DNA of 64,000 nt from Archivesica marissinica (GCA_014843695.1 CM026401.1:49898430-49962429), one strand, 5' to 3'; shown: positions 10,230-23,075, counted from the stretch's first letter. Numbers and translations: made by a program. The notes: a model not told the origin generated them from the letters alone.

Positions 10230-13200
10230 TAAACCATTCAACACCAAGTAACTGACATGGACTGGTGCATTCAACACCAAGTAACTGACATGGACTGGTG
10301 CATTCAACACCAAGTAACTGACATGGACTGGTGCATTCAACACCAAGTAACTGACATGGACTGGTGCATTCAACACCAAGTAACTGACATGGACTGGTGC
10401 ATTCAACACCAAGTAACTGACATGGACTGGTGCATTCAACACCAAGTAACTGACATGGACTGGTGCATTCAACACCAAGTAACTGACATGGACTGGTGCA
10501 TTCAACACCAAGTAACTGACATGGACTGGTGCATTCAACACCAAGTAACTGACATGGACTGGTGCATTCAACACCAAGTAACTGACATGGACTGGTGCAT
10601 TAAACACCAAGTAACTGACATGGACTGGTGCATGAAACACCAAGTAACTGACATGGACTGGTGCATGAAACACCAAGTAACTGACATGGACTGGTGCATG
10701 AACACCAAGTAACTGACATGGACTGGTGCATGAAACACCAAGTAACTGACATGGACTGGTGCATGAAACACCAAGTACTGACATGGACTGGTGCATGAAA
10801 CACCAAGTAACTGACATGGACTGGTGCATGAAACACCAAGTAACTGACATGGACTGGTGCATGAAACACCAAGTAACTGACATGGACTGGTGCATGAAAC
10901 ACCAAGTAACTGACATGGACTGGTGCATGATATTTAACCCATTCAACACCAAGTAACTGACATGGACTGGTGCATGATATTTAACCCATTCAACACCAAG
11001 TAACTGACATGGACTGGTGCATGATATTTAACCCATTCAACACCAAGTAACTGACATGGACTGGTGCACGATATTTAACCCATTCAACACCAAGTAACTG
11101 ACATGGACTGGTGCATGATATTTAACCCATTCAACACCAAGTAACTGACATGGACTGGTGCACGATATTAACCCATTCAACACCAAGTAACTGACATGGA
11201 CTGGTGCATTCAACACCAAGTAACTGACATGGACTGGTGCATTCAACACCAAGTAACTGACATGGACTGGTGCATTCAACACCAAGTAACTGACATGGAC
11301 TGGTGCATTCAACACCAAGTAACTGACATGGACTGGTGCATTCAACACCAAGTAACTGACATGGACTGGTGCACGATATTACCCATTCAACACCAAGTAA
11401 CTGACATGGACTGGTGCATCCCATTCAACACCAAGTAACTGACATGGACTGGTGCATGCATTCAACACCAAGTAACTGACATGGACTGGTGCATTCAACA
11501 CCAAGTAACTGACATGGACTGGTGCATTCAACACCAAGTAACTGACATGGACTGGTGCATCCCATTCAACACCAAGTAACTGACATGGACTGGTGCACGA
11601 TATTAACCTTCAACACCAAGTAACTGACATGGACTGGTGCATCATTAACACCAAGTAACTGACATGGACTGGTGCATGATATTAACCCATTCAACACCAA
11701 GTAACTGAATGACTGGTGCATTCAACACCAAGTAACTGACATGGACTGGTGCATTCAACACCAAGTAACTGACATGGACTGGTGCATTTTAACCCATTCA
11801 ACACCAAGTAACTGACATGGACTGGTGCATGATATTAACCCATTCAACACCAAGTAACTGACATGGACTGGTGCATGATATTAACCCATTCAACACCAAG
11901 TAACTGACATGGATTGGTGCATGATATTAACCCATTCAACAACAAGTAACTGACATGTACTGGTGTATACTATTTAACCCATTCAACCCAAGTAACTGAC
12001 ATGGACTGGTGCATGATATTAACCCATTCAACACCAAGTAACTGACATGGACTGGTGCATGATATTTACCCATTCAACACCAAGTAACTGACATGGACTG
12101 GTGCATGATATTAACCCATTCAACACCAAGTAACTGACATGGACTGGTGCATGATATTAACCCATTCAACACCAAGTAACTGACATGGACTGGTGCATGA
12201 TATTAACCCATTCAACACCAAGTAACTGAAATGGACTGGTGCATGATATTAACCCATTCAACACCAAGTAACTGACATGGACTGGTGCATGATATTTAAC
12301 CCATTCAACACCAAGTAACTGACATGGACTGGTGCATGATATTTAACCCATTCAACACCAAGTAACTGACATGGACTGGTGCATGATATTTAACCCATTC
12401 AACACCAAGTAACTGACATGGACTGGTGCATGATATTTAACCCATTCAACACCAAGTAACTGACATGGACTGGTGCATGATATTTAACCCATTCAACACC
12501 AAGTAACTGACATGGACTGGTGCATGATATTTAACCCATTCAACACCAAGTAACTGACATGGACTGGTGCATGATATTAACCCATTCAACACCAAGTAAC
12601 TGACATGGACTGGTGCATGATATTAACCCATTCAACACCAAGTAACTGACATGGACTGGTGCATGATATTAACCCATTCAACACCAAGTAACTGACATGG
12701 ACTGGTGCATGATATTAACCCATTCAACACCAAGTAACTGACATGGACTGGTGCATTCAACACCAAGTAACTGACATGGACTGGTGCATTCAACACCAAG
12801 TAACTGACATGGACTGGTGCATTCAAAACCAAGTAACTGACATGGACTGGTGCATTCAACACCAAGTAACTGACATGGACTGGTGCACCCATTCAACCCT
12901 AGTAACTGACATGGACTGTTGCACCCATTCAACACCAAGTAACTAACACGCACTGGTGCACCCATTCAACACCAAGTAACTGACATGGACGGGTGCATAC
13001 AACAACAAGTAACTGACATGGACTGGTGCATACAACACCAAGTAACTGACNNNNNNNNNNNNNNNNNNNNNNNNNNNNNNNNNNNNNNNNNNNNNNNNNN
13101 NNNNNNNNNNNNNNNNNNNNNNNNNNNNNNNNNNNNNNNNNNNNNNNNNNNNNNNNNNNNNNNNNNNNNNNNNNNNNNNNNNNNNNNNNNNNNNNNNNNN

Positions 13201-14545
13201 NNNNNNNNNNNNNNNNNNNNNNNNNNNNNNNNNNNNNNNNNNNNNNNNNNNNNNNNNNNNNNNNNNNNNNNNNNNNNNNNNNNNNNNNNNNNNNNNNNNN
13301 NNNNNNNNNNNNNNNNNNNNNNNNNNNNNNNNNNNNNNNNNNNNNNNNNNNNNNNNNNNNNNNNNNNNNNNNNNNNNNNNNNNNNNNNNNNNNNNNNNNN
13401 NNNNNNNNNNNNNNNNNNNNNNNNNNNNNNNNNNNNNNNNNNNNNNNNNNNNNNNNNNNNNNNNNNNNNNNNNNNNNNNNNNNNNNNNNNNNNNNNNNNN
13501 NNNNNNNNNNNNNNNNNNNNNNNNNNNNNNNNNNNNNNNNNNNNNNNNNNNNNNNNNNNNNNNNNNNNNNNNNNNNNNNNNNNNNNNNNNNNNNNNNNNN
13601 NNNNNNNNNNNNNNNNNNNNNNNNNNNNNNNNNNNNNNNNNNNNNNNNNNNNNNNNNNNNNNNNNNNNNNNNNNNNNNNNNNNNNNNNNNNNNNNNNNNN
13701 NNNNNNNNNNNNNNNNNNNNNNNNNNNNNNNNNNNNNNNNNNNNNNNNNNNNNNNNNNNNNNNNNNNNNNNNNNNNNNNNNNNNNNNNNNNNNNNNNNNN
13801 NNNNNNNNNNNNNNNNNNNNNNNNNNNNNNNNNNNNNNNNNNNNNNNNNNNNNNNNNNNNNNNNNNNNNNNNNNNNNNNNNNNNNNNNNNNNNNNNNNNN
13901 NNNNNNNNNNNNNNNNNNNNNNNNNNNNNNNNNNNNNNNNNNNNNNNNNNNNNNNNNNNNNNNNNNNNNNNNNNNNNNNNNNNNNNNNNNNNNNNNNNNN
14001 NNNNNNNNNNNNNNNNNNNNNNNNNNNNNNNNNNNNNNNNNNNNNNNNNNCCAAGTAACTGACATGGACTGGTGCATGATATTTAACCCATTCAACACCA
14101 AGTAACTGACATGTGGAGCAGTTATTTAACCCATTCAACACCAAGTAACTGACATGGACTGGTGCATGATATTTAACCCATTCAACACCAAGTAACTGAC
14201 ATGGACTGGTGCATGATATTTAACCCATTCAACACCAAGTAACTGACATGGACTGGTGCATGATATTTAACCCATTCAACACCAAGTAACTGACATGGAC
14301 TGGTGCATGTTATTTAACCCATTCAACACCAAGTAACTGACATGGACTGGTGCATGATATTTAACCCATTCAACACCAAGTAACTGACATGGACTGGTGC
14401 ATGATATTTAACCCATTCAACACCAAGTAACTGACATGGACTGGTGCATGATATTTAACCCATTCAACACCAAGTAACTGACATGGACTGGTGCACGATA
14501 TTTAACCCATTCAACACCAAGTAACTGACATGGACTGGTGCATGA
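10230..14545. repeat. Satellite grown from the MITE-B terminus
   Basis: Units of 33 bp (ATTCAACACCAAGTAACTGA then CATGGACTGGTGC) alternate with 45-48 bp units that also contain ATGATATTTAACCC. Both are the first ~45 bp of MITE-B. The 33-bp form dominates at 10230-10930, 11180-11560 and 12730-12890; the long form dominates at 10930-11180, 11800-12730 and 14060-14540. A MITE-B body follows directly at 14543. Long ORFs here are repeat shadows. Confidence 0.95.
13051..14050. other. Assembly gap, 1,000 N
   Basis: Exactly 1,000 N inside the satellite, so a placeholder of unknown true size. The array could be much longer than shown. Confidence 1.
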
Positions 14546-14680
14546 TATTTTTAGACCAATAAATTAATCAGAAAATTACATTTGGACTAGTTCATTTATC
14601 AAAATGGGTAACTTTGTCTCAAAATAGCAATATTACTGGCAAAAAGTGCAGATCATGATGAGACAGCTCTATAGCCTGTA
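14543..14680 (+). mobile_element. MITE-B body at the right edge of the satellite
   Basis: 'ttagaccaataaattaatca' and 'gttcatttatcaaaatgggt' follow the last satellite unit in the order expected for a MITE-B copy. The right TTAA end is lost. Confidence 0.85.
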
Positions 14681-14699
14681 AGTATCACTGACAGTATAA

Positions 14700-14880
14700 G
14701 TCCTATTATATGGTGACGTTTCAGCTTTTATTCATGTGTTTGCAGTAATTCGGGTACGGCAATGCACTCGGGTAGAACCGTAGATCTGGTAGACCCCTGG
14801 CAGGACTCAAACATACAGTGATAAGGGGCAAGTGACTTGAAACCCTATTACCCACTGGACAATGGAGCTCCCTCAATTAC
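14700..14880 (-). mobile_element. SINE-3 copy, degenerate
   Basis: Keeps the family landmarks in eroded form: CGGGTAGAACC, CAGGACTCAAACATACAGTG and AAGTGACTTGAAACC. Confidence 0.55.
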
Positions 14881-14891
14881 ACTGACCTGCT

Positions 14892-15124
14892 TTACCCATA
14901 ACCTGCCAATCACCACTAAAGCCACTTTTGCAAACAGCATAGAGCCAGATCAGACGGCACAGAATCAGGCACTATGCTGTTTGCTATTCGGATAGTGGAG
15001 CTAAAACACTTGTCTGAATAGCAAACAACATATATCCTGATCAGATGCGACGTAATGTCGCAGCTGATCTGGATCTATGTTGTTTGCACATTCCATCCAT
15101 ATTTATTCGGCAGGTCATGGGTTA
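14892..15124. mobile_element. MITE-A copy (CCTGCC subfamily)
   Basis: Ends are TTACCCATAACCTGCCAATC and GGCAGGTCATGGGTTAG, near-perfect inverted repeats. Two internal hairpin cores (GCATAGAGCCAGATCAGACG; ATATCCTGATCAGATG...CAGCTGATCTGGATCTAT) are kept. Confidence 0.85.
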
Positions 15125-16076
15125 GCATTGCTTTAGATCATATCTGAGCTTCAACTGAGATCCCGTTTAGCACTAGGTAAAATATACACCTTAGTGTGAT
15201 GGTCAAAGACAAAGAACATATTCCCAACATTGCGAAAATTCACAATCAGGCTCAAGCACCGATGAAGATGTCATAAATACATTGCAGACATTTTAGGCTT
15301 ATGAATCACTCGGATAGTGGAGCTAAAACACTTGGCTTATGAATCACATTATCTAGCAGAATAAACATCTGTGAAAATTTCAAAAACGTGACAAAAAGAT
15401 TTAATTTTCAGCAGTTTCCAAGGTTTAATTAATTTACACAAAAAAACAGAATCCCTTCCTCTCATTTGAGCAAATCACTGAAAATAACCACCAACTATTT
15501 ACAGTTTTATTCCAGTGTCTGCAATGTATAAGGATACTAGCTTTTCTAATGTCAGCAGGTTGAATATAAACATTAAATACACTGTCCGAGCAACAGTATT
15601 CTCAACTATCCAATGGCGTGATGAAGTTGTTCAACTTAGGACTCCATAGTTACTTACTCCATTTATCTTAGCTCGATTGTGAAAAACAAGTTCCCACAAC
15701 ATTAGTATAAGAGCCCAAGAGACCGAATTCCTGATAGAATCCATCGCAATGACTGCGAGAGAAGATGCAATGATGACCCAAGTGTCTCGCCTAAGCACAC
15801 AAACCAATGGTTATGGGACGGGCTCGACTTCCACGGTTCCCGCTGTCGGCTTCCAATTGCGACAAAAAACAAATACTGGTACAATTTTTTTTGTGTGCGC
15901 AATATGGTTTGACAAAGACGCACACAATCCCACCTATAAACCCTAAAACTAACCCTATAACTAAACCAAACCGTAACCCTAAAACTCTCTTCACAACCAG
16001 TCGGGTAGTGCGAGTTGAATAGCTGTCCTTATTCTTCAAATAGTCAAGCTAAACACCTTATATTGCTATATTTTAT
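15125..16076. other. Intron, mostly featureless, with telomere-like stretch
   Basis: No exon found. At 15937-15985 a degenerate run of CCCTAA-type hexamers occurs (see findings). Confidence 0.5.
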
Positions 16077-16315
16077 TTAACCCTTTGCCTGCTTAGTAAA
16101 TAAAATCACATTTGCAAACAACATAGATCCAGATCAGTCGCGTCTTACCAGGATCTATGTTGTTTGCTATTCAGCCAAGTGATGTAGCTCCACTATCCAA
16201 ATAGCAAACAGCATAGAGCCTGATCAGATCAGACAGCCACATTCTGTTCCGTCTGATCTGGCTCTCTGCTGTTTGCAATAGTGATTTTATCTGCCGCTAG
16301 CGTGCAAAGGGTTAA
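16077..16315. mobile_element. MITE-A copy, complete
   Basis: Flanked by TTAA on both sides, with ends CCCTTTGCCTGC and GCGTGCAAAGGG. Two internal palindromic cores can fold into hairpins. No coding capacity. Confidence 0.9.
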
Positions 16316-16320
16316 TTACT

Positions 16321-17050
16321 ACTGTACATACTCGCCGATAACACGATCTCGAGTACAAGATGACCCCCCCCTCCCAACTTTGGTCTTAAATCAGTGGTAG
16401 TTTGCATAGACCCGCGTATAAAGACGGGTTGAGAAAAATGGAAACCACTCAGAAGTAAAAATCAAACAAATTAATTACCGTAAACACTGTGAAATTATGT
16501 CAAATCATAATGCACTGATGCACGACAATAATTTATGAAGTTTGTGCATCAGCTTTTTCTATGGTTTATGGTGTAACTAATTGTATGGATCATTTACTAT
16601 ATTAACCCTTTGCATGCTAGCGGCAGATAAAATCACCTTTGCAAACAGCATAGTGCCAGATCAGACGGCACAAAACGTGCCGTCTGATCAGGCTCTATGC
16701 TGTTTGCTATTCGGATAGTGGAGCTAAAACACTTGGCTGAATAGCAAACAACATAGATCCTGATCAGACAAGGCGTTACGTCGCGGCTGATCTGGATATA
16801 TGTTGTATACAAAAGTAATTTTATTTACTCAGCAGGCAAAGAGTTAAAACAAATAAAACAAACAAATAAATATTTTAATAAATTTAAAATATGAAAGCAA
16901 ATTATTTTAGCAGATTTGATTTGAAAAACTGATTCTTTAAATGTTTGTTTTTTTTTTTGTTTTTTTTATCACTCGCTTATAAGACGGGAAGCCACCTTGA
17001 GGCCATAATCTGGTGATAAAAATCTTGTCTTATCGGCGAGAATATACAGT
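16321..17050. mobile_element. MITE-E copy with nested MITE-A
   Basis: Terminal inverted repeats ACTGTACATACTCGCCGATA and CTTATCGGCGAGAATATACA...GT bracket the element. MITE-A at 16602-16847 is inserted inside. The same termini, tandemly amplified, make the array at 22262-22960. Confidence 0.75.
16602..16847. mobile_element. MITE-A copy, complete, nested in MITE-E
   Basis: TTAACCCTTTGCATGCTAGC to GCAGGCAAAGAGTTAA with the TTAA duplicated at both sides. The internal palindrome GCACAAAACGTGCCGTCTGA is intact. Confidence 0.9.
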
Positions 17051-17224
17051 CCACATTCAGTAATTTCTTAGAATCCATCACCAGTTGGTAGTCATCTCAT
17101 TCAATGAACAGCTTAAAATTTGAACAGTCATTTATGTCAAAAACAAGTTTGCATATTTCATGCTTAGTTTGTTTCAACAGGTGTCAATAAAGTTTATTGA
17201 TATAATATATATTATTAAACATGT

Positions 17225-17530
17225 TGCTGCAACCTGTATCGAAACTGTTCCCAAGATGCAGCAACTTGTATTTAAACTGTTCCAAAGATGCTGAAACTTG
17301 TATTTAAACTGTTCCAAAGATGCAGCAACTTGTATTTAAACTGTTCCAAAGATGCTGAAAGATGCTGAAACTTTAACTGTTCCAAAGATGCTGAAACTAT
17401 AACTGTTCCAAAGATGCTGAAACTTTAACTGTTCCAAAGATGCTGAAACTTTAACTGTTCCAAAGATACTGAAACTTTAACTGTTCCAAAGATGCTGAAA
17501 CTTTAACTGTTCCCAAGATGCTGAAACTTA
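17225..17530. repeat. Minisatellite, ~27-bp unit, about 10 copies
   Basis: AACTGTTCCAAAGATGCTGA recurs with A/T-rich spacers. The stretch 17530-18130 holds only a duplicated TAAATAAATAAATAAAATTGG at about 17760 and 17800. Confidence 0.85.
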
Positions 17531-18130
17531 TACATGTATTTAAATTTGTCCAAATATGTTGGAACTCTCAAATTCTATGAATAGCAAGCAACATTAAGTA
17601 CACAGATAAAAATACAAGCATTATGACTGGTTCAGAATTTAACTCTATGACTGAGAGTATGGGCCTTTGTTTTACTCATTTGCGAGAACCAGTCAAATTT
17701 GTATTCTGGCTGTAGCGAAAGAATGAGACTATGGTTTTGTCAAAGAACCAGTCACATTTAATAAATAAATAAATAAAATTGGAGAACCAGTCACATTTAA
17801 TAAATAAATAAATAAAATTGGAGTTTTGTGAACCAGCCATGTGACTATAAGATGAATCGGGTCATGTGATACATCAAGTGACATGGGAAGCGACCATGTG
17901 ACTTTCTACACGATCTTTGCAACTCTTGCGTTACTGGTCCATCATTCTGAGTACACAAAAATGTACGTCTCTATATCAATAGGAATTATTAGTTTAGTTA
18001 ACGATTTACCAATCACATTTTGAAGAAACAAAATAAAATCCCTGAAGACAGAGCATGCCATATTGAGACACATTTATTGGGTGCCTTAGTTATTTAGTAC
18101 CAGTAACGCAAAATGTGCAAAAGCACTTAC

Positions 18131-18253
18131 GACAGTCTCGTTCATCAGACCGGTCCGGACAATCCGGAACCCCATCGCAGTGACGGGTTTCCGATAAACA
18201 GTGCCCAGTACCGCACTGATAATAACCCTGGGGGCATCTCCGTCTATCTCTAG
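18131..18253 (-). CDS. HSPG2: Perlecan-like exon: LDLa
   Basis: A 123-bp phase 1-1 exon. A basic leader (RDRRR) precedes the module CPQGYYQCGTGHC, then CDGVPDCPDRSDERDC with a full calcium cage. The acceptor is ATGTTTACAG and the donor is C|GTAAGTGC. Introns of 5 kb and almost 14 kb flank it. Confidence 0.93.
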
Positions 18254-18344
18254 CTGTAAACATTTGCCCAACAACTATGATTTATGTGTTAGTCAAATAA
18301 AAATGAATTGTTATTTAAAACTAGTAGTACTACAGATCACATTA

Positions 18345-19255
18345 TAATAATGAAGTAGAATATCGGAGATTATAACAACAAGGTAAAATCTCCGAGATTA
18401 TAATAATGTGGTAAAATCTCCTGAGTTCATAATAATGAGGTAAAATCTCCAAGATTACAATAATGAAATAAAATCTCCGAGATTATAATAACGAGGTAAA
18501 ATCTCCAAGATTATAATAACGAGGTAAAATATCCGAGATTATAATAACAAGGTAACATATCCGAGATTATAATAACGAGGTAACATATCCGAGATTATAA
18601 TAACAAGGTAAAATAACCGAGATTATAATAATGAAGTAAAATCTCCGAGATTATAATAACGAGGTAAAATATCGGAGATTATAATAACGAAGTAAAATAT
18701 CCGAGATTATAATAACGAGGTAAAACCTCTGAGGTTATAATAACGAGGTAAAATATCCGAGATTATAATAACAAGGTAACATATCCGAGATTATAATAAC
18801 AAGGTAAAATAACCGAGATTATAATAATGAAGTAAAATCTCCGAGATTATAATAACGAGGTAAAATATCGGAGGTTATAATAACGAGGTAAAATCTCCGA
18901 GATTATAATAACGAGGTAAAACCTCTGAGGTTATAATAACGAGGTAAAATATCTGAGATTATAATAACGAGGTAAAATATCCGAGATTATAATAATGAGG
19001 TAAAATCTCCGAGATTATAATAACGAGGTAAAATATCCGAGATTATAATAACGAGGTAAAATATCCGAGATTATAATAACGAGGTAAAACCTCTGAGGTT
19101 ATAATAACGAGGTAAAATATCTGAGATTATAATAACGAGGTAAAATATCCGAGATTATAATAACGAGGTAAAATCTCCGAGATTATAATAACGAGGTAAA
19201 ATATCCGAGATTATAATAACGAGGTAAAATATCCGAGATTATAATAACGAGGTCA
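18345..19255. repeat. Minisatellite, 28-bp unit, about 32 copies
   Basis: GAGATTATAATAACGAGGTA recurs every 28 bp with ATCTCC, ATATCC and CCTCTG variants. Multi-unit blocks recur, for example the 'acctctgaggttataataac' block near 18725, 18910 and 19090. The array starts ~90 bp upstream of the LDLa acceptor at 18253. Confidence 0.95.
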
Positions 19256-19369
19256 CTCCGAGAGTTTAATAACAAAGTCAAATCTCTGAGTTTCTTTTCA
19301 CGAGGTCAATAATCCACAAACCTGCCACCATAGTGTGTTTATATGAGATTCTCCTTCTGTAATATGTTA

Positions 19370-19945
19370 CAATAATTCTTGGGTCATGACTTCACACTCT
19401 CACAGTTAGTTAGTGTGTCGAATTTAGAGTCACATCCAAGGTCATAAGCATAGTGACCTTCCAGCTTTAGTGCTGTAGGAAGAACCCTGGTGCTCATAAT
19501 AATCTGTTACGATAATCCTTGGGTCATGACTTCACACTCAGTTAGTTAGTGTGTCGAAATTAGAGTCACATCCAAGGTCACATCCAAGGTCATAGCATAG
19601 TGACCTTCCAGCTTTAGTGCTGTAGGAAGAACTCTGGTGCTCATAATAATCTGTTACAATAATCCTTGGGTCAGGTCATGACTTTACACTCACAGTTAGT
19701 TAGTGTGTCGAATTTAAACTCACATCCAAGGTCACATCCAAGGTCATAGCATAGTGACCTTCCAGCTTTAGTGCTGTAGGAAGAACTCTGGTGCTCATAA
19801 TAATCTGTTACAATAATCCTTGGGTCATGACTTCACACTCAGTTAGTTAGTGTGTCGATTTTAGACTCACATCCAAGGTCACATCCAAGGTCATAAGCAT
19901 AGTGACCTTCCAGCTTTAGTGCTGTAGGAAGAACCCTGGTGCGTC
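19370..19945. repeat. Tandem repeat, ~150-bp unit, 4 copies
   Basis: Each copy runs from ATAATCCTTGGGTCATGAC through TGTGTCGAATTTA and CATAGTGACCTTCCAGCTTT to AAGAACCCTGGTGC. The last part resembles the tail of SINE-3, so a SINE tail appears to have been captured in the array. Confidence 0.85.
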
Positions 19946-20353
19946 TCCGAGTACTGGTTAAACCCATAGACTGATTCCCGCGTAACCAATCACGTTTTAC
20001 GAGCAAGCTGGATAACAAAACTCAGTGGAATGAATCTAAAAATAGCAGGAGAATCTAAAAATAGCAGGACATGAAGTAGCAGCAGATATGGTCATTAAAC
20101 TTGACAACATTAACAACTCGGCAACGAAGGCAACTATGATCAAATGTAATGGCAACACAAATGCAACAAAAAATTAAATGGTACTCGTGAAGATTCTCAG
20201 AAAAGGTACTGAAATTGAGTACGAGAAAGTCGCGAAAACAAACCTGACAAGGAGCTCAACAAACCAATAAGTGCTGGTACAACTGCTGTGCGACAAATGA
20301 TCAAAGCTGTATCGGCTCTACAAAATCTCACTTCTAAGCCAGATCCTACTTTC

Positions 20354-20599
20354 TTAACTCTTTCACTGCCGAAGTCGCATAAATACACATTTGCAAACAG
20401 CATAGAGCCAGATCAGCCGCAGCGTAACGCTGTGTGCTGATCAGGCTCTGTGCTATTTGCTACTAGGATAGGAGTGCTAAAGCACTGGCAGAGAAGCAAA
20501 CAACTTAGATCCTGATCAGACGCAGCGTTACGCTGCGGCTGGTCTGGATCTAAGTTGTTTGCAAAAGCGATTTAAAAAATTTGGCAGTGAAAGAGTTAA
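20354..20599. mobile_element. MITE-A-like copy (CACTGCC subfamily)
   Basis: TTAACTCTTTCACTGCCGAA and TTGGCAGTGAAAGAGTTAA are inverted terminal repeats with TTAA on both sides. Internal palindromes GCCGCAGCGTAACGCTGTG and CGCAGCGTTACGCTGCGG are strong hairpins. Confidence 0.9.
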
Positions 20600-20718
20600 A
20601 CTAAAATTTCTTTGTAAAACTTTCCATGCAAACTAAATTTCTTCCTTTATCTACACCAGGGCTTAAGCTAGCCAAACATTTGAAAATGTGTGGGCACTCA
20701 AATACATGTTCTACAGTA

Positions 20719-20934
20719 CAGTCAAACCTGTGCTAGTGGTCGGGGTCCTATTAAGCAGCCAACCTGTATTAAGCAGCCTGGTCACCCCCATTAACCTGTA
20801 TTAAGCAGCCAGTTTACAGATTCCCGGTATGCTGTTTTATTATATATTTGAAATGTATTAAGCAGCCTCCAGGCTTTGCTAAGCAGCCACTTTCTGTGAT
20901 TTCCTTGACTGGCTGCTTAAGACAGGTTTGACTG
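20719..20934. mobile_element. MITE-C copy, complete
   Basis: CAGTCAAACCTGT and ACAGGTTTGACTG form a perfect 13-bp inverted repeat flanked by TA on both sides, typical of pogo/Tigger or other Tc1/mariner-group non-autonomous elements. Internally 'ttaagcagcc' recurs in both orientations. Confidence 0.88.
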
Positions 20935-21084
20935 TATATGATGAAATTTCTCCCTCATTTAAAAGTACGGAGAAGTGAGGCTGCTATTTATCCCAAATCT
21001 CCCTCTAGCTTGAGCCCTGTATATATATATAGTAATATATTAATTGCCGAAAATAGATTTAAATATTTTGAGTTAATTAGCATA

Positions 21085-21430
21085 TAATGAGAAACATTGC
21101 TGGTTTTTCTATTACCTCCCTTGGTAGATAAAGCCTGATATTTGGAATGCTTTGATTTTACGGTTGTTCTAACCAGATGTTGCGGTATGATAAATGTGAT
21201 TTTATAAAAATCATGTTAATTAATTGATAACAATTGCATATACTGTAAAACATCCATCGAATATACCGTTATGTCGTTTTCATAATTTAAAAATCAATGA
21301 GAAAATGGCTGAAATTTGAAAGCATCTTATGCAAAGGAAACAACGATAAAAACAGAGGAAACCAATTCAAAAGACCTAGCCTCCTTAAGTATTGAAGGGG
21401 AAATAACTCACCAATGTCTCTAATTACATA
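21085..21430. mobile_element. MITE-like dispersed repeat, family H
   Basis: Starts ATGAGAAACATTGCTGGTTT and CTATTACCTCCC, and ends in AACTCACCAATGTCTCTAAT, an imperfect inverted repeat. The inner block 'aacgataaaaacagagg' recurs inverted at 28.4 and 33.8 kb. Confidence 0.65.
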
Positions 21431-21773
21431 CCACAAGAAACTCAGTCTAATAACATTGGAATTGATAAGATCAGAATACCGGTAATATCAAGTTAGTTAT
21501 ATAATGGGTAATCTAGCCCCGACAACAGTAACTGTTGTCCACGTACTCTGCCATCTCCCTCAAATATCTATATGTGACCGCCGCAACTGGGAAAATGGGG
21601 GCCCAAATGAGGGCACAATTTAAGATTTAAATTGTTTCTATATTTCCGAACTCATCTCCTGACGATTCTGTGAACATTTCAAACAGTTTTCTTAATTAGT
21701 TTGTCAGCTACACGACTACACGACGTTTGGAACGTCACAATGTCAATGCTGATGAATTATATATATTTATATT

Positions 21774-22024
21774 TCGGGTTTTACGCCTGCATCAGCACCA
21801 TTTCGGGCTATATCGCCGTCAGGCAGTTTACTTAACAACACCTTTCCTGGGCAGGCTCCAGCAGTTAACCAGTACTTGGGTGCACCAACCTCCGTAAGAA
21901 ACTGCCAACTTTTTCATATAAATGAGACACGGCCTGAGCGGGGCTCGAACCCGTGACCATCAGTAATGATAGGTTACAGTGGTATACAAGTCAGCGACTG
22001 TAACCACTCGACCACGGAGGCGGA
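21774..22024 (-). mobile_element. SINE-2 copy
   Basis: Same structure as 498-748: tRNA-like head at 21905-22024 with CGGGTTCGAGCCCCGCTC on the minus strand, body with 'ccaactttttcatataaatg' on the plus strand. Confidence 0.9.
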
Positions 22025-22254
22025 CCAATGCTGATGATACATATGGTAGTCGCACTGTGTGTTTTGAATAACAAGTCATACTGAATCATTTTTATGTGCC
22101 GCCCCCCATTTTATCCGGCACAGTCACATATATTAACATATATATCTTTACATCACATATAATAAAACGTTGTGTCGACGTTCTTATAGAATTGATTAGG
22201 AAAAAGGTGAAACAAATCAGTCGCGTGGAAACATTGTTACCAACAGCTGTTACC

Positions 22255-23075
22255 ATCCATACTCACCTATAAGACAATCTCACCTATAAGACTATCTCGC
22301 CTATAAGACGATCTCGCCTAAGACGATCTCGCCTATAAGACGGTCTCGCCTATAAGACGGTCTCGCCTAAGACGATCTCACCTATAAGACGATCTCGCCT
22401 ATAAGACGGTCTCGCCTATAAGACGATCTCGCCTAAGACGATCTCGCCTATAAGACGATCTCACCTATAAGACGATCTTGCCTATAAGACGGTCTCGCCT
22501 ATAAGACGATCTCGCCTAAGATGATCTCGCCTATAAGACGATCTCGCCTATTAGACGATCTCGCCTATAAGATGATCTCGCCTATAAGACGATCTCGCCT
22601 ATAAGACGGTCTCACCTATAAGACGATCTCGCCTATAAGACGGTCTCTCGCCTATAAGACGATCTCACCTAAGACGATCTCGCCTATAAGACGATCTTGC
22701 CTATAAGACGATCTCACCTATAAGACGATCTCACCTATAAGATGATCTCGCCTATAAGATGATCTCGCCTATAAGACGATCTCGCCTAAGACGATCTCGC
22801 CTATAAGACGATCTCGCCTATAAGACGATCTCACCTATAAGACGATCTCGACGATCTCGCCTAAAGGACGATCACACCTATAAGACGATCTCACCTATAA
22901 GATGATCTCACCTATAAGACGACCTCGCCTATAAGACGATCTCGCCTATAAGACGACCCCATGTATACAAATTGCATGCTTGCCAAGTACAAGTTAAAGT
23001 GTCAGAATGCTTTCTTTTCTAAAAGGTAATTATGGGTACCATTTAACTCGTCTTATAGTCGAGTATGTACGGTAG
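22255..23075. mobile_element. MITE-E copy whose left end is amplified
   Basis: The right end, CGTCTTATAGTCGAGTATGT then ACGG, matches the MITE-E terminus. The left end is replaced by the 17-bp array at 22262-22960. A third, shorter MITE-E-related segment lies at 23179-23256. Confidence 0.7.
22262..22960. repeat. Minisatellite, 17-bp unit, about 41 copies
   Basis: CTCGCCTATAAGACGAT and close variants (CTCACC, GGTCTC, AAGATG; some 14-bp units lacking TAT). The unit is the inner part of the MITE-E terminal repeat. Confidence 0.95.

Noticed and set aside
10203..14144. Long ORFs on both strands, some crossing runs of X
   Set aside because: They are translations of the 33-bp satellite and of the N gap; nothing marks them as genes.
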